Translations under genes and position numbers: made by a program
Notes under the pieces: model-generated
Database searches by the model: none
What the model was told of the DNA's origin: nothing
What the model saw: the letters and a program-made list of their open reading frames with translations, nothing else
From: Ornithinimicrobium sp. CNJ-824
GTDB lineage: Bacteria; Actinomycetota; Actinomycetes; Actinomycetales; Dermatophilaceae
Length of the DNA: 64,000 bases
NCBI RefSeq assembly: GCF_001942405.1
Contig: NZ_MKKA01000060.1
Coordinates: 1 to 64,000 of the forward strand
Direction of reading: 5' to 3'
Shown here: in pieces, positions 8,933-19,445 of the stretch
Position numbering within the stretch: the first letter of the stretch is position 1
Layout of the letters: every line of letters begins with the position of its first letter

Positions 8933-10605
8933 CCTCCTCGGTGCGAAGGGGCGGGGGCGGCCTGCTCGCCGCCGCCGGCCTCGTCGCCGGCGTCACCCTG
9001 CTGGCCCGGGCCGTCGGGCTGGTCCGCTGGGTGGTCTTCTCCCACGCGGTGGGAGCCACCTGCGTGGGCCAGGTCTACGGCACGGCCAACCTGGTGCCGA
9101 ACGTGCTCTTCGAGGTCGCGGCCGGCGGTGCGCTCGCCGCGGTGGCCGTTCCCCTCGTCGCCGGCCACCTGCACCGCGGCCGGGACGACCTGGCCGGCCG
9201 GACCGCGTCGGCCCTGCTGACCTGGACCGTGACGGTCCTGCTCCCGCTGGCGGTGGTCGTCGCCCTCGCCGCCGGGCCACTGACGGGGTGGCTGCTGGGT
9301 GGCGTCGAAGGGTGCTCTCCGGCGGAGGCGCGGGCCGCCGGCGAGCTCATGCTCCTGCTGTTCGCGCCCCAGGTCCTCCTCTACGGGGTGGGCATCGTCC
9401 TCACGGGCGTCCTGCACGCACACGGCCGGTTCCTGGCCGCGGCGACCGCCCCGGTGGTCTCCAGCCTGGTCGTCATCACCGTCTACCTCGCCTTCGGCGC
9501 CCTCCACGACCCCACAGCCCCGCTGGAGGCGCTGCCCCCGTCCGCACTGTGGTTGCTGGCCGGCGGAACCACCCTCGGGGTCGTCGCCCTCGTCCTGCCC
9601 GTCCTCGGACCGGCCACCCGGCTGGACCTGCGCTGGCGTCCGACCTGGCGCTTCCCGGAGGGGACGGGCACCCGCGCCGGGCTGCTCGTCCTGGCAGGGG
9701 TCGCGGTCGTGCTGGCCCAGCAGACGACGACCGTCGTCGTCCTCCTGCTGAGCAACGCGGCCACCGGCGTCGCCGCGATCAACGTGTGGACCTATGCCCA
9801 GACCGCCTACCTGCTGCCCTACGCGGTGCTTGTCGTTCCGCTGGCCACGGTCAGCTTCCCCCGCCTCAGCGCCGGCCGAGGCCGGGGGCAGGCCGTGCTG
9901 CACCAGACCCTCGCCGGTGTGGTCGCCGCCGCGGTGCTGGCCGCAGCGGTCCTCGTCGCGCTGCGCCGCGAGCTCGGCCGGGCCTTCGTGCTCCTCGACG
10001 CCGGGGCCGACGGCCCGGGGGCCCAGAGCCTGGCCGCCCTGCCGCCCACCCTCGGGCTGCTGGCCCCGGGGCTGCCCGGGTTCGCGGTGCTGGCGGTGGC
10101 CACGCGCGCGCTGTACGCGCACGGATCGCCCCTGCGGGCGGCGGCCGCCGCCGGGGCGGGCTGGGCGGTCGCGGGGCTGGTCCCCCTGGTGCTGGCCCCG
10201 GCGGACGCGACGGTCGGGACCACGCTGCGGCTCCTGGCCGTCGGCTCCTCCGTCGGGATGACCGTCGCGGGACTGCTGCTCCTGCGCGAGCTCCGGCTGG
10301 CGTGGGGAGCCGGCGCCGGGCGCCGGGCGGCCCGGTCGGGGCTCGGGGTGCTCGTGGGGGCGGTACCCGTCGTGCTCCTCGCCGAGACGGTCCTCGGCGA
10401 GCCCGCCGGCGGATGGGTACCGACGCTCGGGCGGGCCCTCCTCGTCGGCCTCGCCGTGCTGGTCTCCGCGGTGGTCGGGCTCGGCGTGGCCGACCCCGGG
10501 ACTGTGGCGCACTTGCGGCGCCGGGGGCGCACCCGTAGGAGCCCGGACCCCGGACCCGGCGGCGACGCCGGCGCGGGGGTCCCCGCAGGGGAGGGGGAAC
10601 GATGA
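8929..10605 (+). CDS. murJ: MurJ-like lipid II flippase (MVF family)
   Basis: A 558-aa integral membrane protein with about 14 hydrophobic helices, belonging to the MOP/MVF superfamily. The start (LARAVGLVRWVVFSHAVGAT) and the AAGGALAAVAVPL segment match the MurJ pattern. MurJ proteins move lipid II across the plasma membrane. It has no C-terminal kinase-like extension as seen in mycobacterial MviN. Many actinomycetes carry a second MurJ near the origin, so this may be the paralogue dedicated to another polyprenyl-linked substrate, which would fit its MraY-like and glycosyltransferase neighbours. GTG start in a GTGA overlap; ATGA at its end. Confidence 0.85.
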   Translation: MTSSVRRGGGGLLAAAGLVAGVTLLARAVGLVRWVVFSHAVGATCVGQVYGTANLVPNVLFEVAAGGALAAVAVPLVAGHLHRGRDDLAGRTASALLTWTVTVLLPLAVVVALAAGPLTGWLLGGVEGCSPAEARAAGELMLLLFAPQVLLYGVGIVLTGVLHAHGRFLAAATAPVVSSLVVITVYLAFGALHDPTAPLEALPPSALWLLAGGTTLGVVALVLPVLGPATRLDLRWRPTWRFPEGTGTRAGLLVLAGVAVVLAQQTTTVVVLLLSNAATGVAAINVWTYAQTAYLLPYAVLVVPLATVSFPRLSAGRGRGQAVLHQTLAGVVAAAVLAAAVLVALRRELGRAFVLLDAGADGPGAQSLAALPPTLGLLAPGLPGFAVLAVATRALYAHGSPLRAAAAAGAGWAVAGLVPLVLAPADATVGTTLRLLAVGSSVGMTVAGLLLLRELRLAWGAGAGRRAARSGLGVLVGAVPVVLLAETVLGEPAGGWVPTLGRALLVGLAVLVSAVVGLGVADPGTVAHLRRRGRTRRSPDPGPGGDAGAGVPAGEGER

Positions 10606-11756
10606 GGCTGCGTCGTCCGGCGCGGGTGCTGCTGGTCACCGCCCTGGTGGCCGGCGGGGTCGGTCGGCACGTGCAGATGCTGGCCGCCGGTCTGACGGCC
10701 GGCGGCCACCGTGTGGCCGTCGCCTGCCCGCCGGAGGTCGCCGAACGGTTCGCCCTCGACCAGCACGCCCGGATCGTCCCCCTCACGGTCGGTTCCTCCC
10801 CCCACCCGGTCCTCGACGCGCGCGCGGTGCGCACGCTGCGGGCCGTCGGTGCCACGGCGGACGTCGTCCACGCGCACGGCCTGCGAGCGGGGGCACTGTG
10901 CTCGGTGGCCCTGCGCCGGTCGGACCCCCTCGTGGTGACGATGCACAACGCACCCCCGGACGGGCGGGCCGACCGGCTGGTCTACACGGGCATGGAACGC
11001 CTCGTCGCCGCCCGGTCGGACCTCCTCCTGGCGGTCTCCCCGGACCTGGCCGTACGGGCGCGGGGGGCCGGTGCCGGCGCCGTCGACCTCGCGGTGGTGC
11101 CCGCGCCCGCCGCCGCCCGGCGGAACCCGGCCGCCGCCCGGCAGCAGCTTCGCGCGGCCGCCGGTCTCGACCCCGACGCCACGGTCGTGCTCGTCGTGGG
11201 CCGGCTGGCGCCCCAGAAGGGGCTCGACAGGGCGGTGGCGATGCTGGACCATCTCAACGGCCCCGGGGCCGCCGACCCGGCCGGGGTCCACCTCGTCGTC
11301 GCGGGGGAGGGACCGGAGGAGGAGCGGCTCGCGGCTGCGGCCCGACGACGGGCGGACCTGCACCTGCTGGGGCACCGGGGCGACGTCCCGGACCTGCTCG
11401 CCGGGGCCGACGTCGTGCTCTCCGCGGCCCGCTGGGAAGGTCAGCCGGTGTGGCTCCAGGAGGCTCTCCTGCAACGGGCCCCGGTCGTGGCGACCGACGT
11501 CGGCGGCACGGCCCTCGTCGTGGGAGGCGCCGCCGTCCTGGTGCCGGACCAGGGCGGGGACGACCAGGTCGCGGCCGGGCTCGCGGACGCCGTCCGGGCC
11601 CTGCTCGAGCACCCCGCCGAACGGACCATCCTGCGTGGCCGGGCCGCGGTCCGGGCCGCGGAGCTGCCGACCGAGGCGGACGCGGTGGCGGCGGCGGTCG
11701 CGGCATACGAGCGTGTCCTGGCCGACCACCCCCGACCCGGACCGGCCGGCACGTGA
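10602..11756 (+). CDS. family 4 glycosyltransferase (GT-B)
   Basis: A 384-aa cytosolic GT-B enzyme. The N-terminal acceptor domain has the GGVGRHV loop near residue 20 and DVVHAHG near 88. The C-terminal donor domain has [26 protein letters not shown] and the loop [16 protein letters not shown]; at the position of the common EGxPxxxLEA motif it reads [14 protein letters not shown]. The sugar donor and acceptor cannot be told. Coupling to murJ (ATGA) suggests it glycosylates an envelope polyprenyl-linked intermediate. Confidence 0.88.
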   Translation: MRLRRPARVLLVTALVAGGVGRHVQMLAAGLTAGGHRVAVACPPEVAERFALDQHARIVPLTVGSSPHPVLDARAVRTLRAVGATADVVHAHGLRAGALCSVALRRSDPLVVTMHNAPPDGRADRLVYTGMERLVAARSDLLLAVSPDLAVRARGAGAGAVDLAVVPAPAAARRNPAAARQQLRAAAGLDPDATVVLVVGRLAPQKGLDRAVAMLDHLNGPGAADPAGVHLVVAGEGPEEERLAAAARRRADLHLLGHRGDVPDLLAGADVVLSAARWEGQPVWLQEALLQRAPVVATDVGGTALVVGGAAVLVPDQGGDDQVAAGLADAVRALLEHPAERTILRGRAAVRAAELPTEADAVAAAVAAYERVLADHPRPGPAGT

Positions 11757-13464
<1,708 letters not shown>

Positions 13465-13482
13465 ACCCGGCCGGGCGACGCA

Positions 13483-13488
13483 TACCGT
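13483..13488 (+). promoter_or_regulatory. -10 box for leaderless NUDIX transcript
   Basis: TACCGT ends 6 nt before ATG 13495, in the 30-nt gap after pyrG, with no ribosome-binding site. This spacing would place the transcription start on or next to the start codon. Confidence 0.45.
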
Positions 13489-13494
13489 AGGCGC

Positions 13495-14100
13495 ATGAGC
13501 CTGGACGCACCCCGCCTGAGCGCCGCCGACCTGCACGACCTGCCGGGCCGCCGGCCCGTGGTCGCCAGCGAGGTGGCGTTCACCGGCAAGGTCTGGGACG
13601 TCCGGCGCGACCATGTCGACCTCGGCGGCGGGAGCGTGGTCACCCGCGACGTCGTGGAGCACGACGGCGCCGTCCTCGTCCTGGCCGTCCGGGAGGACCG
13701 CGGGGGGCCCGAGGTGCTGCTCATCCGGCAGTACCGCCACCCCGTCGCCGCCGAGGACTGGGAGCTGCCCGCCGGGCTCCTCGACGTGGAGGGGGAGGAC
13801 CCGCTCCAAGCGGCCCGGCGCGAGCTGGCCGAGGAGGCCGACCTGCGGGCCGAGCACTGGGAGCAGCTGCTCTCCTTCACCCCGTCCCCGGGCAGCCTCG
13901 GCGAGGTCATCACCGCGTTCGTCGCCACCGGCCTGTCGGAGGTCCCCGCCGGGGAGCGGCACGTGCGCGAGCACGAGGAGGCGGGTATGCCGGTGGGCTG
14001 GGTCCGCGTGCCCGACGTGGTGGCCGCCGTGCTGGGCGGGCAGGTGCGCAACGGGCCGATGATCGTCGGCGTGCTCGCCCTGGCGGCGCGGCTACACTGA
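13495..14100 (+). CDS. NUDIX hydrolase, ADP-ribose pyrophosphatase-like
   Basis: A 201-aa protein with the NUDIX box around residues 88-113 ([16 protein letters not shown], then [11 protein letters not shown]), the arrangement of bacterial ADP-ribose diphosphatases. These enzymes hydrolyse ADP-ribose to AMP and ribose-5-phosphate. The upstream IRQYRHPV strand is also typical of that subgroup. It follows pyrG by 30 nt, with a -10 element close to the ATG. The pyrG-NUDIX order is common in Actinobacteria. Confidence 0.9.
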   Translation: MSLDAPRLSAADLHDLPGRRPVVASEVAFTGKVWDVRRDHVDLGGGSVVTRDVVEHDGAVLVLAVREDRGGPEVLLIRQYRHPVAAEDWELPAGLLDVEGEDPLQAARRELAEEADLRAEHWEQLLSFTPSPGSLGEVITAFVATGLSEVPAGERHVREHEEAGMPVGWVRVPDVVAAVLGGQVRNGPMIVGVLALAARLH

Positions 14101-14114
14101 CTCCTCGTGCACGG

Positions 14115-14301
14115 GGGCGGAGTGACGACCCGCCCGGGCCCCCCGGGGTCCGACCCGGGCACCGCGCGTCCGGCGGACCGACGAGAGGCCGAGGATCCCT
14201 CGGCGAAGGTGTGGTGGCACCGCGACCTGGCCCCCGCCCACACCTGTCCGGGCTGCCTTCCGGAGGGGCACCCGTCCCTCCGGGACACGACCCGAGAGGA
14301 G
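14115..14301 (+). promoter_or_regulatory. candidate ultrashort T-box leader of aspS (tRNA-Asp sensing)
   Basis: The 206-nt leader of aspS contains a perfect 6-bp stem, GGGCGG (14115-14120)/CCGCCC (14130-14135), closing the loop AGTGACGAC, which holds the Asp codon GAC. Downstream, the T-box core TGGCACCGCG is at 14215-14224, flanked by AGGTGTGG (14207-14214) pairing with CCACACCT (14238-14245). TGGC would pair with the GCCA end of tRNA-Asp, whose discriminator base is G. A further hairpin, CCGGAGGG/CCCTCCGG, lies just before the Shine-Dalgarno GAGAGGAG (14294-14301). The layout fits translational T-boxes with an ultrashort Stem I known from actinobacterial ileS. No terminator with a U-tract is seen. 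Confidence 0.65.
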
Positions 14302-14306
14302 ACATC

Positions 14307-16133
14307 ATGCTTCGCACCCACGAGGCCGGCACCCTGCGCGCCGAGCACGTCGGCACCACGGTCACCCTCAGCGGGTGGGTGGCCCGGCGCCGCGACCACG
14401 GAGGCGTGGCCTTCGTCGACCTGCGGGACGCCAGCGGCGTCGTGCAGGTCGTCGCCCGCGACGAGGTGCTCACCGGCACGGCCCACGACCTGCGCAGCGA
14501 GTACTGCGTCCGGGTGACCGGCGAGGTGACCGCCCGCGCGGACAAGGACGTCAACCCCGACCTGCCCACCGGCGCGATCGACGTGGTCGCCACCGACATC
14601 GAGGTGCTCAGCGAGTCGGCCCCGCTGCCGTTCCAGATCGACGAGCGGGTCAGCGTGGGGGAGGAGGCCCGCCTGCGGCACCGCTACCTCGACCTGCGTC
14701 GCCCCGGCGCCAGCTCGGCGGGCGCCAACCTGCGGCTGCGCTCGAAGGTCAACGCGGCCGCCCGCACCGTGCTGGCCGAACGTGACTTCGTCGAGGTCGA
14801 GACCCCGACGCTGACCCGCTCCACCCCCGAGGGGGCCCGCGACTTCCTCGTGCCCGCCCGGCTGCAGCCCGGCAGCTGGTACGCCCTGCCCCAGAGCCCC
14901 CAGCTGTTCAAGCAGCTGCTCATGGTCGCCGGGATGGAGCGCTACTACCAGATCGCCCGCTGCTACCGCGACGAGGACTTTCGCGCCGACCGGCAGCCGG
15001 AGTTCACCCAGCTCGACATCGAGATGAGCTTCGTGGACCAGGACGACGTCATCGAGCTCGGCGAGGCCGTGGCCCGGGCCGTCTGGGCGGTCCAGGGGAT
15101 CGAGCTGGAGACCCCGTTCCCCCGGATCACCTACGCCGAGGCGATGGCCCGCTACGGCACCGACAAGCCCGACCTGCGCTTCGACCTCGAGCTGACCGAC
15201 TGCACCGCCTTCTTCGCCGGGACCCCCTTCCGGGTGTTCCAGGCCGAGCACGTCGGGGCCGTCGTCATGCCCGGCGGCGGGTCCCAGCCCCGTCGTCAGT
15301 TCGACGCCTGGCAGGAGTGGGCCAAGCAGCGCGGCGCCAAGGGCCTGGCCTACGTGACCGTCGGTGACGACGGCACGCTGGGCGGTCCCGTGGCCAAGAA
15401 CATCTCGGAGGAGGAGCGGGCCGGGCTGGCCGCGCACGTCGGCGCCGCCCCGGGCGACGCCGTCTTCTTCGCCGCCGGCCCGACCAGGCCGGCCCGGGCC
15501 CTCCTGGGCGCCGCCCGGCTCGAGATCGCCCGGCGCGCCGGCCTGGTCGACGAGTCCGCGTGGAGCTTCGTGTGGGTCGTCGACGCCCCCCTCTTCGAGC
15601 CCGCCGGCGAGGCCGTGGAGGCGGGCGACGTGGCCGTGGGCTCGGGGGCCTGGACGGCGGTGCACCACGCGTTCACCTCGCCCAAGGCGGAGTTCCTCGA
15701 CTCCCTCGAGGAGGACCCGGGCGCCGCGCTCGCCTACGCCTACGACCTGGTCTGCAACGGCAACGAGATCGGCGGCGGCTCCATCCGTATCCACCGTCGG
15801 GACGTGCAGGAGCGGGTCTTCGCGATCATGGGGCTGACGCCGGAGCAGGCGCAGGAGAAGTTCGGCTTCCTGCTCGAGGCGTTCAGGTTCGGCGCCCCGC
15901 CGCACGGCGGCATCGCCTTCGGGTGGGACCGGATCGTGGCCCTGCTGGCGGGCACCGACTCGATCCGCGACGTCATCGCCTTCCCCAAGACCGGTGGCGG
16001 TTTCGACCCGCTGACCGAGGCCCCCGCGCCGATCACCCCCGAGCAGCGCGCGGAGGCCGGCATCGACGCCGTGCCGGACGAGGAGTCCCCCGCCCCCCAG
16101 GGGGCGCCGGAGATCTCCCCGACGACGAGCTGA
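14307..16133 (+). CDS. aspS: aspartyl-tRNA synthetase
   Basis: A 608-aa class-II synthetase charging tRNA-Asp. It has the N-terminal OB anticodon-binding domain ([19 protein letters not shown]), motif 2 ([20 protein letters not shown]), the bacterial GAD insertion domain and motif 3 ([15 protein letters not shown]). The start ATG 14307 follows a good GAGAGGAG; the upstream open frame is the leader RNA. Bacterial-type length with the GAD domain is usual for AspRS. Expression is probably controlled by the leader described at 14115-14301, and a strong hairpin ends transcription downstream. Confidence 0.97.
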   Translation: MLRTHEAGTLRAEHVGTTVTLSGWVARRRDHGGVAFVDLRDASGVVQVVARDEVLTGTAHDLRSEYCVRVTGEVTARADKDVNPDLPTGAIDVVATDIEVLSESAPLPFQIDERVSVGEEARLRHRYLDLRRPGASSAGANLRLRSKVNAAARTVLAERDFVEVETPTLTRSTPEGARDFLVPARLQPGSWYALPQSPQLFKQLLMVAGMERYYQIARCYRDEDFRADRQPEFTQLDIEMSFVDQDDVIELGEAVARAVWAVQGIELETPFPRITYAEAMARYGTDKPDLRFDLELTDCTAFFAGTPFRVFQAEHVGAVVMPGGGSQPRRQFDAWQEWAKQRGAKGLAYVTVGDDGTLGGPVAKNISEEERAGLAAHVGAAPGDAVFFAAGPTRPARALLGAARLEIARRAGLVDESAWSFVWVVDAPLFEPAGEAVEAGDVAVGSGAWTAVHHAFTSPKAEFLDSLEEDPGAALAYAYDLVCNGNEIGGGSIRIHRRDVQERVFAIMGLTPEQAQEKFGFLLEAFRFGAPPHGGIAFGWDRIVALLAGTDSIRDVIAFPKTGGGFDPLTEAPAPITPEQRAEAGIDAVPDEESPAPQGAPEISPTTS

Positions 16134-16146
16134 GGCCGCGGACTGC

Positions 16147-16178
16147 GCCGGTGCGCCTCCGGACGGCGGCGCACCGGC
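16147..16178 (+). terminator. terminator hairpin after aspS
   Basis: GCCGGTGCGCC (16147-16157) and GGCGCACCGGC (16168-16178) form a perfect 11-bp stem with a 10-nt loop, 13 nt after the aspS stop. No U-tract follows. Confidence 0.75.
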
Positions 16179-16186
16179 CCCACGGC

Positions 16187-16192
16187 TAGCGT
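16187..16192 (+). promoter_or_regulatory. -10 box for leaderless oxidoreductase transcript
   Basis: TAGCGT ends 6 nt before ATG 16199 and directly follows the aspS terminator. No ribosome-binding site is present, so a leaderless transcript is likely. Confidence 0.5.
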
Positions 16193-16198
16193 GAGTCC

Positions 16199-17671
16199 AT
16201 GAGCCCTCGACCCGTCGACGCCGTCGTGGTGGGCTCCGGCCCCAACGGCCTGGCGGCCGCCGTCAGCCTGGCCAGGGCCGGCTTGCAGGTCACCGTCCTC
16301 GAGGGTCAGCGAACCCCGGGCGGCGGGGTGCGGACCCTGCCGCTGGTGGGGCCGGGCGCACCGCCCGACGAGGGACTCGTGCGCGACGTGTGCGCGGCGG
16401 TGCCGGCAGCGGTGGCCGGGTCGACCTTCTTCGAGGAGTTCGACCTGGCCGCGCGCGGCGTCGAGCTCCTCGTGCCGGAGGCCTCCTACGCCCAGCCCCT
16501 GGACGGGGGACGGGCGGGGATCGCCTGGCGGGACCTCGACCGCACGGCCCAGGGCCTGGGCGAGGACGCGACGGCCTGGCGCCGGCTGGTCGGCCCGCTC
16601 GTGCGGTGGCGGGACGAGGTCGCCACGATCGCGCTGTCGGACAAGCGGTCCGTGCCCTGGCGGGGAGTCGGGACCCCTGCTGCCGCGGCGGCCTTCCTCC
16701 AGGCGCTGGCCGTCCTCTCCGGGCCGGGGGGCGACCGGTGGTGGCGCACGCCGGAGGCCCACGCGCTCATCACCGGTGTCGCGGCGCACACCATCACCCG
16801 GATCCCCTCGCCGGCGGCCGCGGGCACCGCCGCCTACCTGGGGGCCCTCGCGCACGGGCCGGGCGGCTGGCCGCTGGTCCGCGGCGGCATCGGCCGGATC
16901 ACAGAGGCGCTCGTGGCCGACCTGCGCGCGCACGGCGGTCAGGTGGTCCTCGACCACCCGGTCCGCGGGCGGGCCGACCTGCCGCCCGCACGGGTCACCC
17001 TGCTCGACACGCACGCCAGGGTCGCCGCCGACCTGCTGGCCGAGCCCTACCGGTCCCGGCTGCGGTCGCTGCCCGTCGGGGCGGGGGTGTGCAAGCTGGA
17101 CTTCGTGCTCTCGGGCCCCGTGCCCTGGGCGCACCCGGACGTCGGCCGGGCCGGGACGGTCCACCTGTGCGGCGACGTGGCCGACATGCGCCGGGCGGAG
17201 GCCGAGGTGGCCGCCGGTCGGCACGCGGACCGGCCCATGATGCTGGTCAGCGACCCCGTTGCCCTGGACCCGGGCCGGCAGGGCCGGACCGGCCTGCGAC
17301 CGCTCTGGGCCTATGCCCACGTCCCCCGCGGCTCGGCCCGGGACGTGCGGGCCGAGGCCGAGGCTCAGATCGAGCGCTTCGCCCCCGGCTTCCGGGACCT
17401 CGTCGAGGACTGTGTGGTGACCCCCGCCTCCCGGATGGCGGAGCACAACGCCGCATACCCGGACGGGGACATCTCCGGAGGGGCGATCTCGTTGTGGCAC
17501 ATGGTGTCCCGGCCCACCCTGCGTCCGGATCCGTATGCCGTCGCGCCCGGCGTCTGGCTGTGCTCGGCCTCGACCCCGCCCGGGCCGGGCGTGCACGGCA
17601 TGTCCGGCCTGCACGCCGCCCGACGCATCCTGCGCTCACTGGGCCTGCCGGTCCCGTCGCTGGCGCCCTGA
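16199..17671 (+). CDS. FAD-dependent oxidoreductase, phytoene desaturase-like
   Basis: A 490-aa flavoprotein. The dinucleotide-binding motif VVVGSGPNGLAAAVSLARAG is at residues ~9-28, followed by the E of the second strand and the RxxGGxxRT-like loop TPGGGVRTLP. The C-terminal FAD segment includes VWLCSASTPPGPGVHGMSGLHAARRIL, as in the CrtI/PDH-like and FAD-dependent amine oxidase families. Proteins of this group desaturate or isomerise carotenoids or oxidise other lipids, but no carotenoid genes are nearby. The substrate is therefore unknown. It is a single-gene unit between two terminators. Confidence 0.85.
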   Translation: MSPRPVDAVVVGSGPNGLAAAVSLARAGLQVTVLEGQRTPGGGVRTLPLVGPGAPPDEGLVRDVCAAVPAAVAGSTFFEEFDLAARGVELLVPEASYAQPLDGGRAGIAWRDLDRTAQGLGEDATAWRRLVGPLVRWRDEVATIALSDKRSVPWRGVGTPAAAAAFLQALAVLSGPGGDRWWRTPEAHALITGVAAHTITRIPSPAAAGTAAYLGALAHGPGGWPLVRGGIGRITEALVADLRAHGGQVVLDHPVRGRADLPPARVTLLDTHARVAADLLAEPYRSRLRSLPVGAGVCKLDFVLSGPVPWAHPDVGRAGTVHLCGDVADMRRAEAEVAAGRHADRPMMLVSDPVALDPGRQGRTGLRPLWAYAHVPRGSARDVRAEAEAQIERFAPGFRDLVEDCVVTPASRMAEHNAAYPDGDISGGAISLWHMVSRPTLRPDPYAVAPGVWLCSASTPPGPGVHGMSGLHAARRILRSLGLPVPSLAP

Positions 17672-17719
17672 CGGCTCGCACCCCCCCCCGGGGCAGGACC
17701 GGTGTCAGGCCCGACGTCG

Positions 17720-17752
17720 AGGCCCCGCCCCCGGGTGACCGGGGCGGGGCCT
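17720..17752. terminator. bidirectional terminator between convergent genes
   Basis: AGGCCCCGCCCC (17720-17731) pairs with GGGGCGGGGCCT (17741-17752), with a small central loop. It lies between the oxidoreductase stop (plus) and the stop of the minus-strand membrane protein and can serve both. A run of nine C at 17681-17689 lies just upstream. Confidence 0.75.
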
Positions 17753-17765
17753 GCGTCGCGGCGGA

Positions 17766-18530
17766 TCAGGCGGTCTGGTCGACCAGGACCCGACGGTCGT
17801 CCGCGTCGGCGACCGGACGGTCGTCGCGGCGGGCGGCTCCGGCGGCCCAGAAGAGACCGGCGCCGGTGAGGATGTTGATGACGCCCAGGCCGGCGATGAG
17901 GGCGGTCAGGCCCAGGGCCAGCTTGAGGGCGGAGGCGGTCACGGTGCCCACGCCGAGCTCGCCGACGAGGCCGTGGACGGTGCCGGTCCAGATGTCACCG
18001 CGGGCGGCGGCGTCGACCGGGTTGGTGCGGTCGAAGTCGTTCCAGTACTTGCCGCCGTTGGGGTACTCCACGGTCCAGCCCTCGGCGGGGACCGGGTCGG
18101 GGACCTGCAGGGTCTCGTCGCCGACCTGCAGCTCGGTGAGGGCGTTGCCCTCGGCGTCGACGAGCTGGTCCTCGGTGAGGGTGACCTCGGTGGTGCCGTT
18201 GATGACGTGGTGCACGACGGTGGCCATCTGGAACATGTACTCGCTGGCGGTGTTGACCAGCGGGTCGTCGGCGTCCATCTCCATGCCGGAGACGGGGTAG
18301 CCCCACTCGTCCTCGAGCATGGTCATGATGGCGTCGGCCTCCTCCGTGGTGCCCCGGTCCACCAGCTGACCGTCCTCGTTGTAGGACAGCTCGACGCCCT
18401 GGACCTCGCTGAAGCTCTGCAGGGAGTGCCGGCCGTCCTGGTACATCTTGAAGGCGACGCCGGAGCCGATGAGGAAGACCAGGCCGAAGACCATGAGCAT
18501 GATCCCGACGAGACGAAGACGTTGTGCCAT
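17766..18530 (-). CDS. two-TM membrane protein of unknown function
   Basis: A 254-aa protein starting at ATG 18530 with GGAGG 10 nt upstream. One transmembrane helix lies at residues ~9-27 (GIMLMVFGLVFLIGSGVAF). An acidic exported domain of ~150 residues follows (LSYNEDGQLVDRGTTEEAD, YPVSGMEMDADDPLV), then a second hydrophobic stretch near residue 200-230. The short cytosolic tail is charged. I recognise no characterised family; hypothetical proteins of this shape are common in Micrococcales. A ~150-bp gap separates it from the GNAT gene, so it probably has its own promoter. Confidence 0.8.
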   Translation of the reverse strand: MAQRLRLVGIMLMVFGLVFLIGSGVAFKMYQDGRHSLQSFSEVQGVELSYNEDGQLVDRGTTEEADAIMTMLEDEWGYPVSGMEMDADDPLVNTASEYMFQMATVVHHVINGTTEVTLTEDQLVDAEGNALTELQVGDETLQVPDPVPAEGWTVEYPNGGKYWNDFDRTNPVDAAARGDIWTGTVHGLVGELGVGTVTASALKLALGLTALIAGLGVINILTGAGLFWAAGAARRDDRPVADADDRRVLVDQTA

Positions 18531-18680
18531 GCCGAAGAACCTCCTCCGGGCAGGGGGCCCGGATCGTGATGTCCCGCCGGCCTGGGCCGGCGGCCGCCCC
18601 GTGGAGGGGCATGTCATCACCCTGTCGAATTCCTACGGTCGGTAGTAGGGCCGAAGGTCCCGGATCGGCAAGGACGGACG

Positions 18681-19445
18681 TCACCCGTCCGGGAGCCGAC
18701 GGCTGTGCCAGGCCCGGGCCGTGCGGTAGCCCAGACGCCGGTAGACCCGTAGGGCGACCTCGTTGTCGGCGAAGACGCCGAGGGTGCACACCCCGTGCCC
18801 GTGCAGCGACCACCTCGTCAGGGCGGCCGTGACCACGCCCCCCCAGCCGCGACCCCGCTCGCCGGTGGCGGTGACGATCCCGGCGAGGTGCGGCACCCCG
18901 CCGGCCTCCCGTTCGGCGCCGCCCACGGCGGTGAGCCTTCCGGCGGCGTCGCGGCGGCCGACCCATCGGATCACCCGGCCCGTGCCGACCTCGGTCCACA
19001 TGCGGGGGTTGTGCTCCCGGGCGAAGGCCGCCAGCTCGTCCGCGTCCCGCGTGTCGTCCAGGTCCACCAGCTCGTCCTCCCGTGGATCGACCGGGGGAGG
19101 GGTGGTGGTCCACATCCAGTCCCAGTCGCCGCCGTCCCCCAGGTCGAGCACCTCGGAGGCGAGGGCGGCGTGCTCGCGCACCACGGAGACCGACCTGCTG
19201 CGCAACCGCTCCAGATGCCCCCCGTCCCGCAGGGCGACCAGCGCCGCCCGCACGGCGGGGCCGGCGGCGCCGGGCAGGGGCGCGACCCAGAACCCCCGGC
19301 GCTCGCCCAGGCGTTCGACGAGCGCGACCCCCTCGTGCGCCCACACCTCGCCGGGGAGCGCCGGGTCCATGGACCAGCGCACCCACGGGTCGCCCGCCGA
19401 GAGCTGCACCAGCTCCTCGTGCGAGGTGATCCGGCGCATCCTCAT
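18681..19445 (-). CDS. GNAT family N-acetyltransferase
   Basis: A 254-aa protein whose C-terminal half (residues ~130-250) is a GNAT fold. The acetyl-CoA loop region reads IVTATGERGRGWGGVVTAAL, and the late strand-helix CTLGVFADNEVALRVYRRLGY is the typical last motif. The N-terminal ~120 residues are a divergent GNAT-like half, as in other actinobacterial tandem proteins of this size. The acceptor is unknown. The ATG at 19445 overlaps the stop of the MMPL transporter gene upstream (ATGA), so the two are co-transcribed. A second in-frame ATG lies 2 codons later. Confidence 0.85.
   Translation of the reverse strand: MRMRRITSHEELVQLSAGDPWVRWSMDPALPGEVWAHEGVALVERLGERRGFWVAPLPGAAGPAVRAALVALRDGGHLERLRSRSVSVVREHAALASEVLDLGDGGDWDWMWTTTPPPVDPREDELVDLDDTRDADELAAFAREHNPRMWTEVGTGRVIRWVGRRDAAGRLTAVGGAEREAGGVPHLAGIVTATGERGRGWGGVVTAALTRWSLHGHGVCTLGVFADNEVALRVYRRLGYRTARAWHSRRLPDG

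Noticed and set aside
17681-17689. Run of nine C as a phase-variation tract
   Set aside because: It lies after the stop codon of the oxidoreductase and before a terminator, so length changes would not alter a protein.
18531-18680. Small gene in the 150-bp gap upstream of the two-TM protein
   Set aside because: No open frame with a plausible ribosome-binding site. The CCTAC...GTAGTAGG symmetry near 18631 is too weak to call an operator.
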